Position numbers and translations under genes: made by a program
Shown here: piece after piece, positions 15,788-22,421 of the stretch
Layout of the letters: every line of letters begins with the position of its first letter
How positions within the stretch are numbered: the stretch's first letter is position 1
Assembly (NCBI RefSeq): GCF_027214045.1
Contig: NZ_JAPWHE010000010.1
Location: 31,063-95,062 of the forward strand
Direction: 5' to 3'
DNA from: Castellaniella denitrificans
GTDB lineage: Bacteria > Pseudomonadota > Gammaproteobacteria > Burkholderiales > Burkholderiaceae_B
Length of the DNA stretch: 64,000 nt
The notes under the pieces: model-generated
The model's input: the letters and a program-made list of their open reading frames with translations, nothing else
Told to the model about the DNA's origin: nothing
The model's database searches: none

Positions 15788-18490
15788 ATGGCTTGGGAAA
15801 CTCTCGCGCCCATCGTCATCCGGCGGCTCTCATCGGACCTGAACTTGACGCCCCAGCAAGCCGCCGGCGTTGTGGGCCAACTCGGCCACGAATCGGCCGG
15901 GCTGCAGGCCATCAACGAAGAAAATCCGGCGGTGCCCGGCAGCCGCGGCGGATTCGGCTGGGCACAATGGACCGGCCCGCGCCGTCAAGCGTTCGAGCAG
16001 TGGGCGGCTGAGAACAAGGCAGATGTGAGCGACCCTGAGGCGAACTACCAGTTCCTGCTGCACGAATTGAAGGACACCCCAGAGGGGCGCGTATTGCCTG
16101 CCTTGCGGGCCGCGCCGGATGCTCAGGCTGCCGGCCGGTTGTTCACGGATCAGTTTCTGCGCCCAGGAGTGCCGGCATACGACAGCCGCGCGTCTTGGAC
16201 CCAGAAGGCTCTGGATTTCATCATGCCGGCCGCCCAGGCTGGAACACTGCCCCTGGAACAGAAAATGAGCATGGCGGAGCGCATCCAGAAGGCGCGGGAT
16301 GCTGGCTTCAATGACGAAGAGATACTGGCTCGTATCCAGGGCAATGCCGATATGGCCGCGCGCATTCAGAAAGCGCGTGAGGCCGGATTTACAGATGAAG
16401 AAATCTACGGACGCATGGGATTGCAAGCAAAGCCACAGCAGCCCGCACAAGCCACTCAGGAGCAGGACCAGCCGGGGATCGTTGACCGTCTTGGTCGCCA
16501 AGTCGGCCTGACGGCGCGCTACGGCCTCGAAGGCTTGGGCCAGGTGGCGGACATATTCACCGAGCCGCTGCGCCGGATGGTTGTGAACCCGGCGGCGCGC
16601 GCGATGGGGCTGCCCGAGGCGACCGAATCCACCGGTCAGATGGCCGCGCGTGGCGCCGATGCGCTGGGCCTGCCTCAGCCTCAGGGGGCCGTGGAAAACG
16701 TCGTTGGCGACACCGCCAGGCTCATGGCTGGCGCTGGGGGGCTTTCCGGAGGTGCTGGCGCGCTGTCAAAGATCACAAGCGGGGCGACCCAAGCCGGGCT
16801 GCTGGGGCTCGCGATGAATCCCGCTCAGCAGGTCGTGTCTGCTGGGGGCGCAGGGGCCGCCGGGGGCGCAGCGCGCGAAGCTGGGGCGCCCGCTCCCGTG
16901 CAAATGATGGCTGGTCTGGCGGGTGGCTTGGCTGCTCCCATGGCCGCGTCCGCCGGACAGAGGATCGTGCAGGGCGTGGGCAACCGCATCGCCGCCATGC
17001 GGCCTTCCCAGGTGCTGGATCGCGTGAAATCCTCTCTCGCCCAATCCGGCATCGCGTGGGAGACCGTCCCGCCGCGCGTACAGCAGCAACTGATGGCGGA
17101 AGCGGCGGCAGCGTTGCGCACGGGCGACCTGAATCCTCAGGCCTTGGCCAGGCTGGCCGACTTCCAGCAGGTTCAGGGCGCCACACCCACGCGCGGCATG
17201 CTGACCCAGGACCCCCACATCGTGACCCGCGAACAGAACCTGGCGAAGATGCAGGCCCAACTGGGCGGCGCCGGGCTGCCGGACATCCAGAACCAGAACA
17301 ATGCGGCCTTGGTGAGGGCGCTCAACGAATTCAACCCGAACAGCGACCCGGCCGCCGTGGGCGCATCCGCTACGGGGGCGCTTCAGTCCCGGCTGAACAC
17401 GCAGCGGTCCAACATCAACGCCCTGTACTCTCAGGCCCGCGACAGCGCCGGACGAAGTTTCCCGCTTGATGGAGCGGCCTTCACCCAGCGCGCGGGCCAA
17501 CTGCTGGACGATAACCTTGTGGCAGGCGCCCTTCCCGCCGACGTGCGCAACCACCTGAACCAGATCGCACAGGGTCGGGTTCCTTTCACCGTGGATTATG
17601 CAGAGCAACTGAAAACCCGCATGTCGGCTCTGCAGCGCGGGACCAGCGACGGATCGGCACGTTACGCCCTGGGCCTCGTGCGTCAGGCGCTGGATGACAC
17701 GCCGATCCTTGGCCTGGGAGAACAGACCGGAGCGGTTGGCGCGCGCGCCGTGAACCCAGGAATGCTGCCAGCCGAGCCTGGAAACTCCGCGTTGGGCGAA
17801 CAGGCCGTGGGGGCATTCAACCGAGCCCGAGGCGCCACGCGGGCCATGAAGCGCCAGATCGAGAACACCCCGGCCCTGCAAGCCCTGGAGGCTGGGGATC
17901 TCGCGCCTGAAAAATTCGTCCAGCAGTACATCGCCAGTCAGTCCGCCTCGAACGCAGATGTTCGCCGCCTTGGGCGCCTGCTGGCCGAAAATCAGCCTGC
18001 GCGCGAATCGGTGCGCTCGGGGATCGCGCAACACCTGAAGGATCGGGCGCTGTCCGGAAAGCCCGATGACATCGGGGCGGCGAGGTTCAGCGCGGATCAG
18101 TACGCTAAGGCATTGAAGGCGCTGGGCGATGGAAAACTAGGCGCATTCTTCGATCCGGCCGAAATCCGGCAACTGCACGCAATCGGCCGTGTGGGACGCT
18201 TGATGGTGAATCAGCCCGTGGGCTCTGCGGTCAACAACTCAAACACCGCAGCCGCGGCGATCGGACGCGTCTTGGACATGATGGGCAGCGCCGGCCGTGG
18301 ATTCAAACTGCTGGGGATCAGCGATCAGATCAAGGCCATCGAGGCGGCCTTGGGCCAACGCAAGGCCCTGGGTGTGCGTGGAGCCTTGATTCAGCCGCGC
18401 GCGCCGCGACAAGGAGCTGCCATTCCAGCCGCTATCTACGGATCAGCTCTTGCGGCTGTTCCACCAAGCCAGGATAACCGCCGCCAGTAG
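15788..18490 (+). CDS. Large internal virion protein with N-terminal phage tail lysozyme domain
   Basis: The 900-residue product opens with a muramidase domain (residues 1-140): LTPQQAAGVVGQLGHESAGL contains the catalytic Glu of the phage tail lysozyme family, and GGFGWAQWTGPRR follows. Residues 158-215 hold two copies of a short module, MAxRIQKARxAGFxDEEI. A Gly/Ala-rich, membrane-active-looking stretch spans about 290-400. The remainder is long helical. Such proteins digest peptidoglycan locally and form the ejection channel. It is separated from the previous gene by 1 base and followed by a terminator. Confidence 0.75.
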   Translation: MAWETLAPIVIRRLSSDLNLTPQQAAGVVGQLGHESAGLQAINEENPAVPGSRGGFGWAQWTGPRRQAFEQWAAENKADVSDPEANYQFLLHELKDTPEGRVLPALRAAPDAQAAGRLFTDQFLRPGVPAYDSRASWTQKALDFIMPAAQAGTLPLEQKMSMAERIQKARDAGFNDEEILARIQGNADMAARIQKAREAGFTDEEIYGRMGLQAKPQQPAQATQEQDQPGIVDRLGRQVGLTARYGLEGLGQVADIFTEPLRRMVVNPAARAMGLPEATESTGQMAARGADALGLPQPQGAVENVVGDTARLMAGAGGLSGGAGALSKITSGATQAGLLGLAMNPAQQVVSAGGAGAAGGAAREAGAPAPVQMMAGLAGGLAAPMAASAGQRIVQGVGNRIAAMRPSQVLDRVKSSLAQSGIAWETVPPRVQQQLMAEAAAALRTGDLNPQALARLADFQQVQGATPTRGMLTQDPHIVTREQNLAKMQAQLGGAGLPDIQNQNNAALVRALNEFNPNSDPAAVGASATGALQSRLNTQRSNINALYSQARDSAGRSFPLDGAAFTQRAGQLLDDNLVAGALPADVRNHLNQIAQGRVPFTVDYAEQLKTRMSALQRGTSDGSARYALGLVRQALDDTPILGLGEQTGAVGARAVNPGMLPAEPGNSALGEQAVGAFNRARGATRAMKRQIENTPALQALEAGDLAPEKFVQQYIASQSASNADVRRLGRLLAENQPARESVRSGIAQHLKDRALSGKPDDIGAARFSADQYAKALKALGDGKLGAFFDPAEIRQLHAIGRVGRLMVNQPVGSAVNNSNTAAAAIGRVLDMMGSAGRGFKLLGISDQIKAIEAALGQRKALGVRGALIQPRAPRQGAAIPAAIYGSALAAVPPSQDNRRQ

Positions 18491-18535
18491 CCACCCCAGG
18501 AATATAGGGTCAAAGCCCCAGATCGTTTCTTTCAT
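18443..18535 (-). CDS. Possible 30-aa membrane peptide antisense to the ejection gene
   Basis: The minus strand reads MKETIWGFDPIFLGWLLAAV, then ILAWWNSRKS and a stop: a short N-terminus, one clean hydrophobic segment of about 18 residues, and a positive tail. The last 48 bases overlap the C-terminal codons of the 900-residue gene on the other strand. The ribosome site is weak. It could be a chance frame, but the layout is that of a real single-pass micro-protein. Confidence 0.3.
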   Translation of the reverse strand: MKETIWGFDPIFLGWLLAAVILAWWNSRKS

Positions 18536-18550
18536 ATCGAAATTCTAAGC

Positions 18551-18578
18551 GCCCCGCGATCGAGCGGGGCATTTTTTT
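18551..18578 (+). terminator. Terminator between ejection genes and tail fibre
   Basis: GCCCCGC (18551-18557) pairs with GCGGGGC (18564-18570), followed by ATTTTTTT. The tail fibre ribosome site GGAG begins directly after the T run. Confidence 0.8.
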
Positions 18579-18590
18579 GGAGTACCCACA

Positions 18591-19748
18591 ATGCCCCGAA
18601 ACGGAAGTGGCGGTTACACGGTACCGCAGAACAGTTGGAACCCGGCGGTCAATGGCATGGGTGCGCTGCCCAATGACTGGATGGCGATTCTCAATGACAT
18701 GGTGGCGGCCATCCAGGCAAGCATTGCCGCAGATGGTCAAACGCCGATCACTGGAAGCCTGAACTTCGGGGGCTTTCGGCTGCGAAATGCTGGCGCCCCC
18801 CAAGGACAGGGCGATGCGCTGCGCTTTGAGCAAATGATGAAGGGCGCTGATGTTGCATCTGCCGCCACCATAGCCTTCCCCATCGAGGGATCGCTGTTCG
18901 ATGTGACCGGCACCACGACCATTACCGGGATTTCCGGGGCTTTCCCTGGGCGGATGGTGCTTGTGAGGTTCATTGACGCCCTCACGCTCACCAATGGCAC
19001 GAATCTGATTCTTCCTGGCGGAGCGGATATCACGACACAGACCGGAGACTTCGCGGCGTTCGTGTGTCTCGATGGAACAAAGTGGCAGTGCTGGCTATAT
19101 CCACGGGCGCAAAATGATGCGATCCTGCGGCCCGCTTCCTCCGATCATTTCGGTCCCACGGAGCCTGCGGAAACATGGTCCGGCATGACCTGGGCGGACA
19201 GCGGCACGAACACATTGTGGCGCCGCAATGCTGCCGACGACGGATGGGATTACGAGCATCGCATCCTGGATGACGCGACCACGGATCTACAGTGGCTCGG
19301 CACCCCCATCGGCGGCTACATCACACCCCACAGTCCGCCGCCCACGAATGATCTCCGGTATCGGTACATCCTCTGCACTGCGGGTCAGACTGGGGTGGGT
19401 GGCTACAACGAAGGCGTTTTGACGGGGGAGACCGTCACGGGCAGCAGCCCGAACATCGTCGCCACTGCTGTTGTGAGTCTGGCTGGCAGCCCGATGGACG
19501 GACAGACGATCAGACTGGTCAATACGACCCGTGAATTCTTTCGTCCTGGCGCCACAGAAGGAATCACACAACTCAGCCAGAACGCTGAACACGATCATGC
19601 CGGAGCCGTGCGAGGGAGCGCTGACGTTCAAAATTCCGTAACTCCTAATCGATATTCAGCGAATTCAGCATCAACAACCGGATCAAGCGGCGGCGACGAA
19701 GCGCGTCCTCGCAATATCTCGGCCGTGTACTACCGGAGGATCAAATAA
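18591..19748 (+). CDS. Tail fibre / receptor-binding protein
   Basis: The N-terminus (GGYTVPQNSWNPAVNGMGAL and NDWMAILNDMVAAIQASI) is a typical virion-attachment domain of podovirus fibres. SLNFGGFRLRNAGAPQGQGD is a common fibre repeat element. The centre is beta-rich. The C-terminus has a collar-like HDHAG motif and ends with DEARPRNISAVYYRRIK, the RPRN-x6 ending shared by many phage collar and fibre tips. No template/variable repeat or reverse transcriptase is visible, so there is no evidence here of diversity generation. The length is 385 residues. Confidence 0.75.
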   Translation: MPRNGSGGYTVPQNSWNPAVNGMGALPNDWMAILNDMVAAIQASIAADGQTPITGSLNFGGFRLRNAGAPQGQGDALRFEQMMKGADVASAATIAFPIEGSLFDVTGTTTITGISGAFPGRMVLVRFIDALTLTNGTNLILPGGADITTQTGDFAAFVCLDGTKWQCWLYPRAQNDAILRPASSDHFGPTEPAETWSGMTWADSGTNTLWRRNAADDGWDYEHRILDDATTDLQWLGTPIGGYITPHSPPPTNDLRYRYILCTAGQTGVGGYNEGVLTGETVTGSSPNIVATAVVSLAGSPMDGQTIRLVNTTREFFRPGATEGITQLSQNAEHDHAGAVRGSADVQNSVTPNRYSANSASTTGSSGGDEARPRNISAVYYRRIK

Positions 19749-20185
19749 TGCCATACGCAACCATTGGCGGGGTATCCCGCGCTGATATGTCCGGCGATCC
19801 GGCATGGATCGAAATTGACGATGAGCAGTACGACGAGGCGCTGGCCGGGATGGCCTCCGGGAAACTGGTCAGCATCGAAGATGGGTTTGCTATGGTCGAT
19901 CCGCCGGCGCCCGAAGATCCGCCCGCGCCGGAACCGGAACCGCCCCAGCCACGCACGATCCTGTCCAGCCGCGAATACCTGACGCGCTTCACGAACGCAG
20001 AATATGCCGCCGTACGGGCGTCGGAAAGCATCGACATGCAACGGGCCTATGACAGCCTGATCGCCGCTCAGTTCGTGGATCTGTCGGACCCCGCAGTCGG
20101 AATGGGCCTGGACCTGATGATCTCGCTCGGGATCATCGATGCGACACGCAAAGCCGAACTGTTGCAACCGGAGCCCGCCGCATGA
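19748..20185 (+). CDS. Tail-fibre-associated protein (145 aa)
   Basis: The ATG overlaps the fibre stop by one base. The N-terminal half has an acidic strand-rich start (PAWIEIDDEQYDEALAGMAS), followed by a proline-rich spacer (about residues 52-68) and a helical C-terminus (REYLTRFTNAEYAAVRASES). Small genes directly after a fibre gene often encode fibre assembly chaperones or fibre-cap proteins. The coupling supports that idea, but no family signature was recognised. Confidence 0.55.
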   Translation: MPYATIGGVSRADMSGDPAWIEIDDEQYDEALAGMASGKLVSIEDGFAMVDPPAPEDPPAPEPEPPQPRTILSSREYLTRFTNAEYAAVRASESIDMQRAYDSLIAAQFVDLSDPAVGMGLDLMISLGIIDATRKAELLQPEPAA

Positions 20186-20493
20186 GCCTGGACGCCGTTG
20201 ACACCGCCGTGGCTGGATACGCCAGCAAAGCCACCGTGGCCGGTGCAATCGGCGGGGCTGCTGGGTGGTGGTCCGGGGTGGACTGGCTGGGCCTCGTCGG
20301 CCTGACTGTCGCCGTGGGCGGTTTCGCCATCAACAGCTATTTCAAGCGCCGGCAGGATCGCAGAGACACGGCCCGACGCGCCGACGAACACGCGGAACAT
20401 GTCGCCCGCATGAAGCGTGACGAACTGGAAAGCCAGCTGCGAATGCAACTTATGCAGCACCAGATGAACAGCCGTATGGAGGCCGAAGAATGA
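20182..20493 (+). CDS. Holin
   Basis: The 103-residue protein has hydrophobic segments around residues 16-31 (ATVAGAIGGAAGWWSGV) and 34-52 (LGLVGLTVAVGGFAINSYF), followed by a strongly charged helical tail. This is the class II-like holin pattern (two membrane spans, cytoplasmic charged C-terminus). It is coupled by 4-base overlaps to both the preceding gene and the endolysin gene. Holins time lysis by forming membrane lesions that release or activate the endolysin. Confidence 0.75.
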   Translation: MSLDAVDTAVAGYASKATVAGAIGGAAGWWSGVDWLGLVGLTVAVGGFAINSYFKRRQDRRDTARRADEHAEHVARMKRDELESQLRMQLMQHQMNSRMEAEE

Positions 20494-21164
20494 AACAATC
20501 CCGAGGAATTCGCAACCACAACCCCGGCAACATCCGCCACGGCGATCCATGGCAAGGCCTGGCGAAGGATCAGCCCGACAAGGATTTCGCCACGTTCGCG
20601 TCGGCGGCTTACGGCATCCGCGCGCTGGCCCGCACGCTGATCACCTACCAGGATAAGTACGGGCTGCGGACCATCCGGCAGATCATCGGAAGGTGGGCTC
20701 CTCCGAAGGAGAACTACACGAACGCCTACGTGCGCGCCGTGGCCGTCCAGACCGGCCGCGCGGCAAATGACCGGCTGGACATGCAGAGCTACGCGGACCT
20801 GCGTCCGCTGGTCGAAGCGATCATCCGGCACGAAAACACCAAAGGCCCGCTGAACACGGCGAACACTTGGTACGACGCCGAGACAATCGACAAGGGCCTG
20901 GCGCTGGCCGGGGTCGAGCCACCCAAGCGTGCGGCCGGGCCCGTCCCCGTGACGCGGGAGACCGTGGGCGCCACCGCGACCGCTGGCGTGGGCATCAGCC
21001 AGCTTGCCGAAGCCGCGCCGGCCGTCGTGGACGCCATCACCCGTCAGCAGGATAGCTTGTCGTCCGGCCAGATCAGCCGCGTGGTGGTGGGGCTGGTGCT
21101 GGTGGCCTTGGCCGTGTTCATCGCATGGTCGCAGGTTTCGAAGCACAAGGCCGGGGTGCTGTGA
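20490..21164 (+). CDS. Endolysin (muralytic enzyme) with C-terminal membrane anchor
   Basis: The N-terminal 110 residues (RGIRNHNPGNIRHGDPWQGL, then FATFASAAYGIRALARTLIT and GRWAPPKENYTNAYVRAVA) match phage peptidoglycan hydrolases of the NPGNIR type, related to PRD1 P5-region and other phage lysozymes. A hinge of Pro/Ala/Thr follows. Residues about 195-216 form a single hydrophobic span (VVVGLVLVALAVFIAW) with a short basic tail. A C-terminal anchor differs from the usual N-terminal SAR arrangement. The gene lies directly after the holin, confirming a lysis role. Confidence 0.8.
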   Translation: MKQSRGIRNHNPGNIRHGDPWQGLAKDQPDKDFATFASAAYGIRALARTLITYQDKYGLRTIRQIIGRWAPPKENYTNAYVRAVAVQTGRAANDRLDMQSYADLRPLVEAIIRHENTKGPLNTANTWYDAETIDKGLALAGVEPPKRAAGPVPVTRETVGATATAGVGISQLAEAAPAVVDAITRQQDSLSSGQISRVVVGLVLVALAVFIAWSQVSKHKAGVL

Positions 21165-21325
21165 TGCGCGCCGCCGCATACCGGGCGTTCGTGCTGCTGG
21201 TCCTGCTGGTGTCCCCGTTGCTGTACCCCATCCTGCTGCTGATCGTGGATCATCGGGTGACTTGGGCCGGCCTGCGGGAAATGTACGGCTACGCGTGGAC
21301 GCAATTCCGGCGGGGGTATCCGTGA
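21164..21325 (+). CDS. Small membrane protein of the lysis cassette (53 aa)
   Basis: The ATG overlaps the endolysin stop (TGATG). One long hydrophobic stretch (residues 8-29, AFVLLVLLVSPLLYPILLLI) is followed by a short polar C-terminus. It may be a second holin, an antiholin or a pinholin-like peptide. The tight coupling on both sides supports a real gene. Confidence 0.6.
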   Translation: MRAAAYRAFVLLVLLVSPLLYPILLLIVDHRVTWAGLREMYGYAWTQFRRGYP

Positions 21326-21567
21326 TTGCCGCGCTGTGGTCGCGCGTGCAGGGCTGGCTGCTCATGCTGGGCGCCGCTCTGCTGGTGCTGGCCGGGGCCT
21401 ACGCGGCGGGCGGCCGGGCGGCGCGCCGGAGTGCAGAGTTGGATCAACGGCGGCGCGATGCAGCCGCGAAGGGGAAAGCCAATGCTGTGGCTCAGAAAAT
21501 CGATGCGCTGGATGATCCTGCTGTCCGTGATCGCGCTGAACGGTGGGTGCGCCGGCCCGGCCGGTAA
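21322..21567 (+). CDS. Rz-like inner-membrane spanin
   Basis: The GTG start overlaps the previous stop. The 81-residue protein has an N-terminal membrane segment (WLLMLGAALLVLAGAYAAGG) and then a charged, helical periplasmic part (RRSAELDQRRRDAAAKGKAN). That is the i-spanin layout. Spanins fuse inner and outer membranes in the last step of lysis. An outer-membrane partner gene starts inside it in another frame, the classical Rz/Rz1 arrangement. Confidence 0.65.
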   Translation: MIAALWSRVQGWLLMLGAALLVLAGAYAAGGRAARRSAELDQRRRDAAAKGKANAVAQKIDALDDPAVRDRAERWVRRPGR

Positions 21568-21688
21568 CTACTGCGACATCGCCCGACCAATCTGGTGGCA
21601 GGATGTCCAGGAACTGGACGCCACGCCGCCGGGGATCACCCGACAAGTGGTGGCGCACAATGAGACCGTCGAGAAGCTGTGTCGGTGA
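21482..21688 (+). CDS. Rz1-like outer-membrane spanin lipoprotein
   Basis: The ATG at 21482 lies inside the Rz-like gene in a different frame. The 68-residue product has a basic start, a hydrophobic stretch (MRWMILLSVIALNGGCAG) and a lipobox ending in Cys. A short mature part (about 45 residues) follows. This is an o-spanin. A start at a later Met (the MRWM) is also possible. It extends about 120 bases past the Rz-like stop and ends the prophage's coding block. Confidence 0.65.
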   Translation: MLWLRKSMRWMILLSVIALNGGCAGPAGNYCDIARPIWWQDVQELDATPPGITRQVVAHNETVEKLCR

Positions 21689-21732
21689 ACGGGCTGCAGG
21701 GGTATGTGCGGGCAATATCGCACCGTTGAAGT

Positions 21733-21753
21733 GTGCCCAAAACGTGCCCAAAA
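21733..21753 (+). repeat. Tandem GTGCCCAAAA direct repeat near attR
   Basis: GTGCCCAAAA occurs at 21733-21742 and 21744-21753, one base apart. Paired 10-bp direct repeats about 110 bp from a tRNA-borne attachment core are the usual form of integrase arm-type binding sites. That function is inferred. Confidence 0.55.
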
Positions 21754-21763
21754 TCGGCAGAAT

Positions 21764-21781
21764 ACTGTATGCTCATACAGC
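21764..21781 (+). promoter_or_regulatory. LexA/SOS box inside the prophage right end
   Basis: CTGTATGCTCATACAG (21765-21780) is a perfect CTGT-N8-ACAG palindrome, extended to a TACTGTATG left side, matching the general gamma/beta-proteobacterial LexA operator. A possible -10 (TATGCT) lies within it. It points to DNA-damage-controlled transcription toward attR. Confidence 0.7.
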
Positions 21782-21844
21782 ATATTGTCCTGACTGCAAT
21801 CGCGGCTGGCGCTGCAAGTCATTGAGTTAAAAGGACAACTGCCT

Positions 21845-21874
21845 ATGCTGCTTTCTGATGTGCAAGACTCATAA
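21845..21874 (+). CDS. Nine-residue leader-type ORF running into the attachment core
   Basis: ATG at 21845, with AAAAGGA upstream, encodes MLLSDVQDS and stops at the TAA inside the tRNA-derived core. It is the first ORF after the SOS box. It may be meaningless, or it may be the start of a longer gene if the core boundary lies elsewhere in the phage genome. Confidence 0.25.
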   Translation: MLLSDVQDS

Positions 21875-21912
21875 TCCGTTGGTGCCGAGTTCGACTCTCG
21901 GGGGGCCCACCA
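21866..21912 (+). other. attR: 3' half of a CAU-anticodon tRNA (Ile2 or Met)
   Basis: GACTCATAATCC is the anticodon loop region with anticodon CAT. It is followed by a T-arm (CCGAG, TTCGACT, CTCGG), the 3' acceptor strand GGGGCCC and ACCA. The expected 5' half (starting GGGCCCC, with the D-arm) is absent: the sequence left of the core does not pair with the anticodon stem. This is what a prophage leaves when it inserts at a tRNA anticodon loop and rebuilds the full tRNA at its other end, which lies left of the window. Confidence 0.8.
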
Positions 21913-21994
21913 GAATTCATGCGGTTCTCCAAGCCATCCCGCCATCGCCATGCTTGTTCGGCGGGGAAAAATTTGACATACCGGTCTTGCCTGC

Positions 21995-22018
21995 GCCCGC
22001 CCCAACGCGGGCTTTTTT
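21995..22018 (+). terminator. Terminator of the host tRNA locus
   Basis: GCCCGC (21995-22000) pairs with GCGGGC (22007-22012), followed by six T residues. It lies downstream of the tRNA 3' fragment, and probably terminated the tRNA transcript before integration. It would also limit transcripts leaving the prophage. Confidence 0.75.
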
Positions 22019-22421
22019 GCATCTGGGATTCCGCCAAGGTCACCGCTCTATGCGATCACCCAACTTCTGGAAGCCTACGATGCACCGGAACTGATCGCCG
22101 GGCTCGGAGGTATGCAACATTGGGGCCATCGTTCTAGCCAGCGCCGGAAATCCTCAAGCGCCGTTTAAGGAGAACTCCAGGCCCATGGAATTTCGACGAA
22201 CGTTCGAGGCGGCCCGCAAGGGTGGTATCGACCTGAACCCAGAACAAAGGGAGCGACTGGCTCAACAGTGAGACTGTATCTGGACCGCGTTTTTTGGTGT
22301 AGCGTCGGCCTCTGAAAAACCCTGATTGATGAGCGCAGACGAGAGGATTACTTTCTGATGGAAGGTAACAAAGCGTTATGATCGTGTGAAAATATTTTTA
22401 GCAGGGAAGACGGAGAGGATT
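22019..22421. other. Gene-poor strip right of attR
   Basis: Only fragments are visible. ATG 22185 with AAGGAGAAC upstream encodes a 28-residue peptide (MEFRRTFEAARKGGIDLNPE and a short end, stop at 22271). Before it, an open frame reads YAITQLLEAYDAPELIAGLG without a clear start. They may be remnants of mobile-element genes. The AT content rises just before the nuclease gene at 22422, whose promoter probably lies at 22340-22410. Confidence 0.4.

Noticed and set aside
18591..19748. Diversity-generating retroelement target in the tail fibre
   Set aside because: There is no second copy of the 3' segment, no reverse transcriptase and no adenine-rich template nearby in the window.
21837..21912. 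Complete tRNA gene at the prophage end
   Set aside because: The 5' acceptor strand GGGCCCC and the D-arm are missing and the anticodon stem does not pair, so only a 3' fragment is present.
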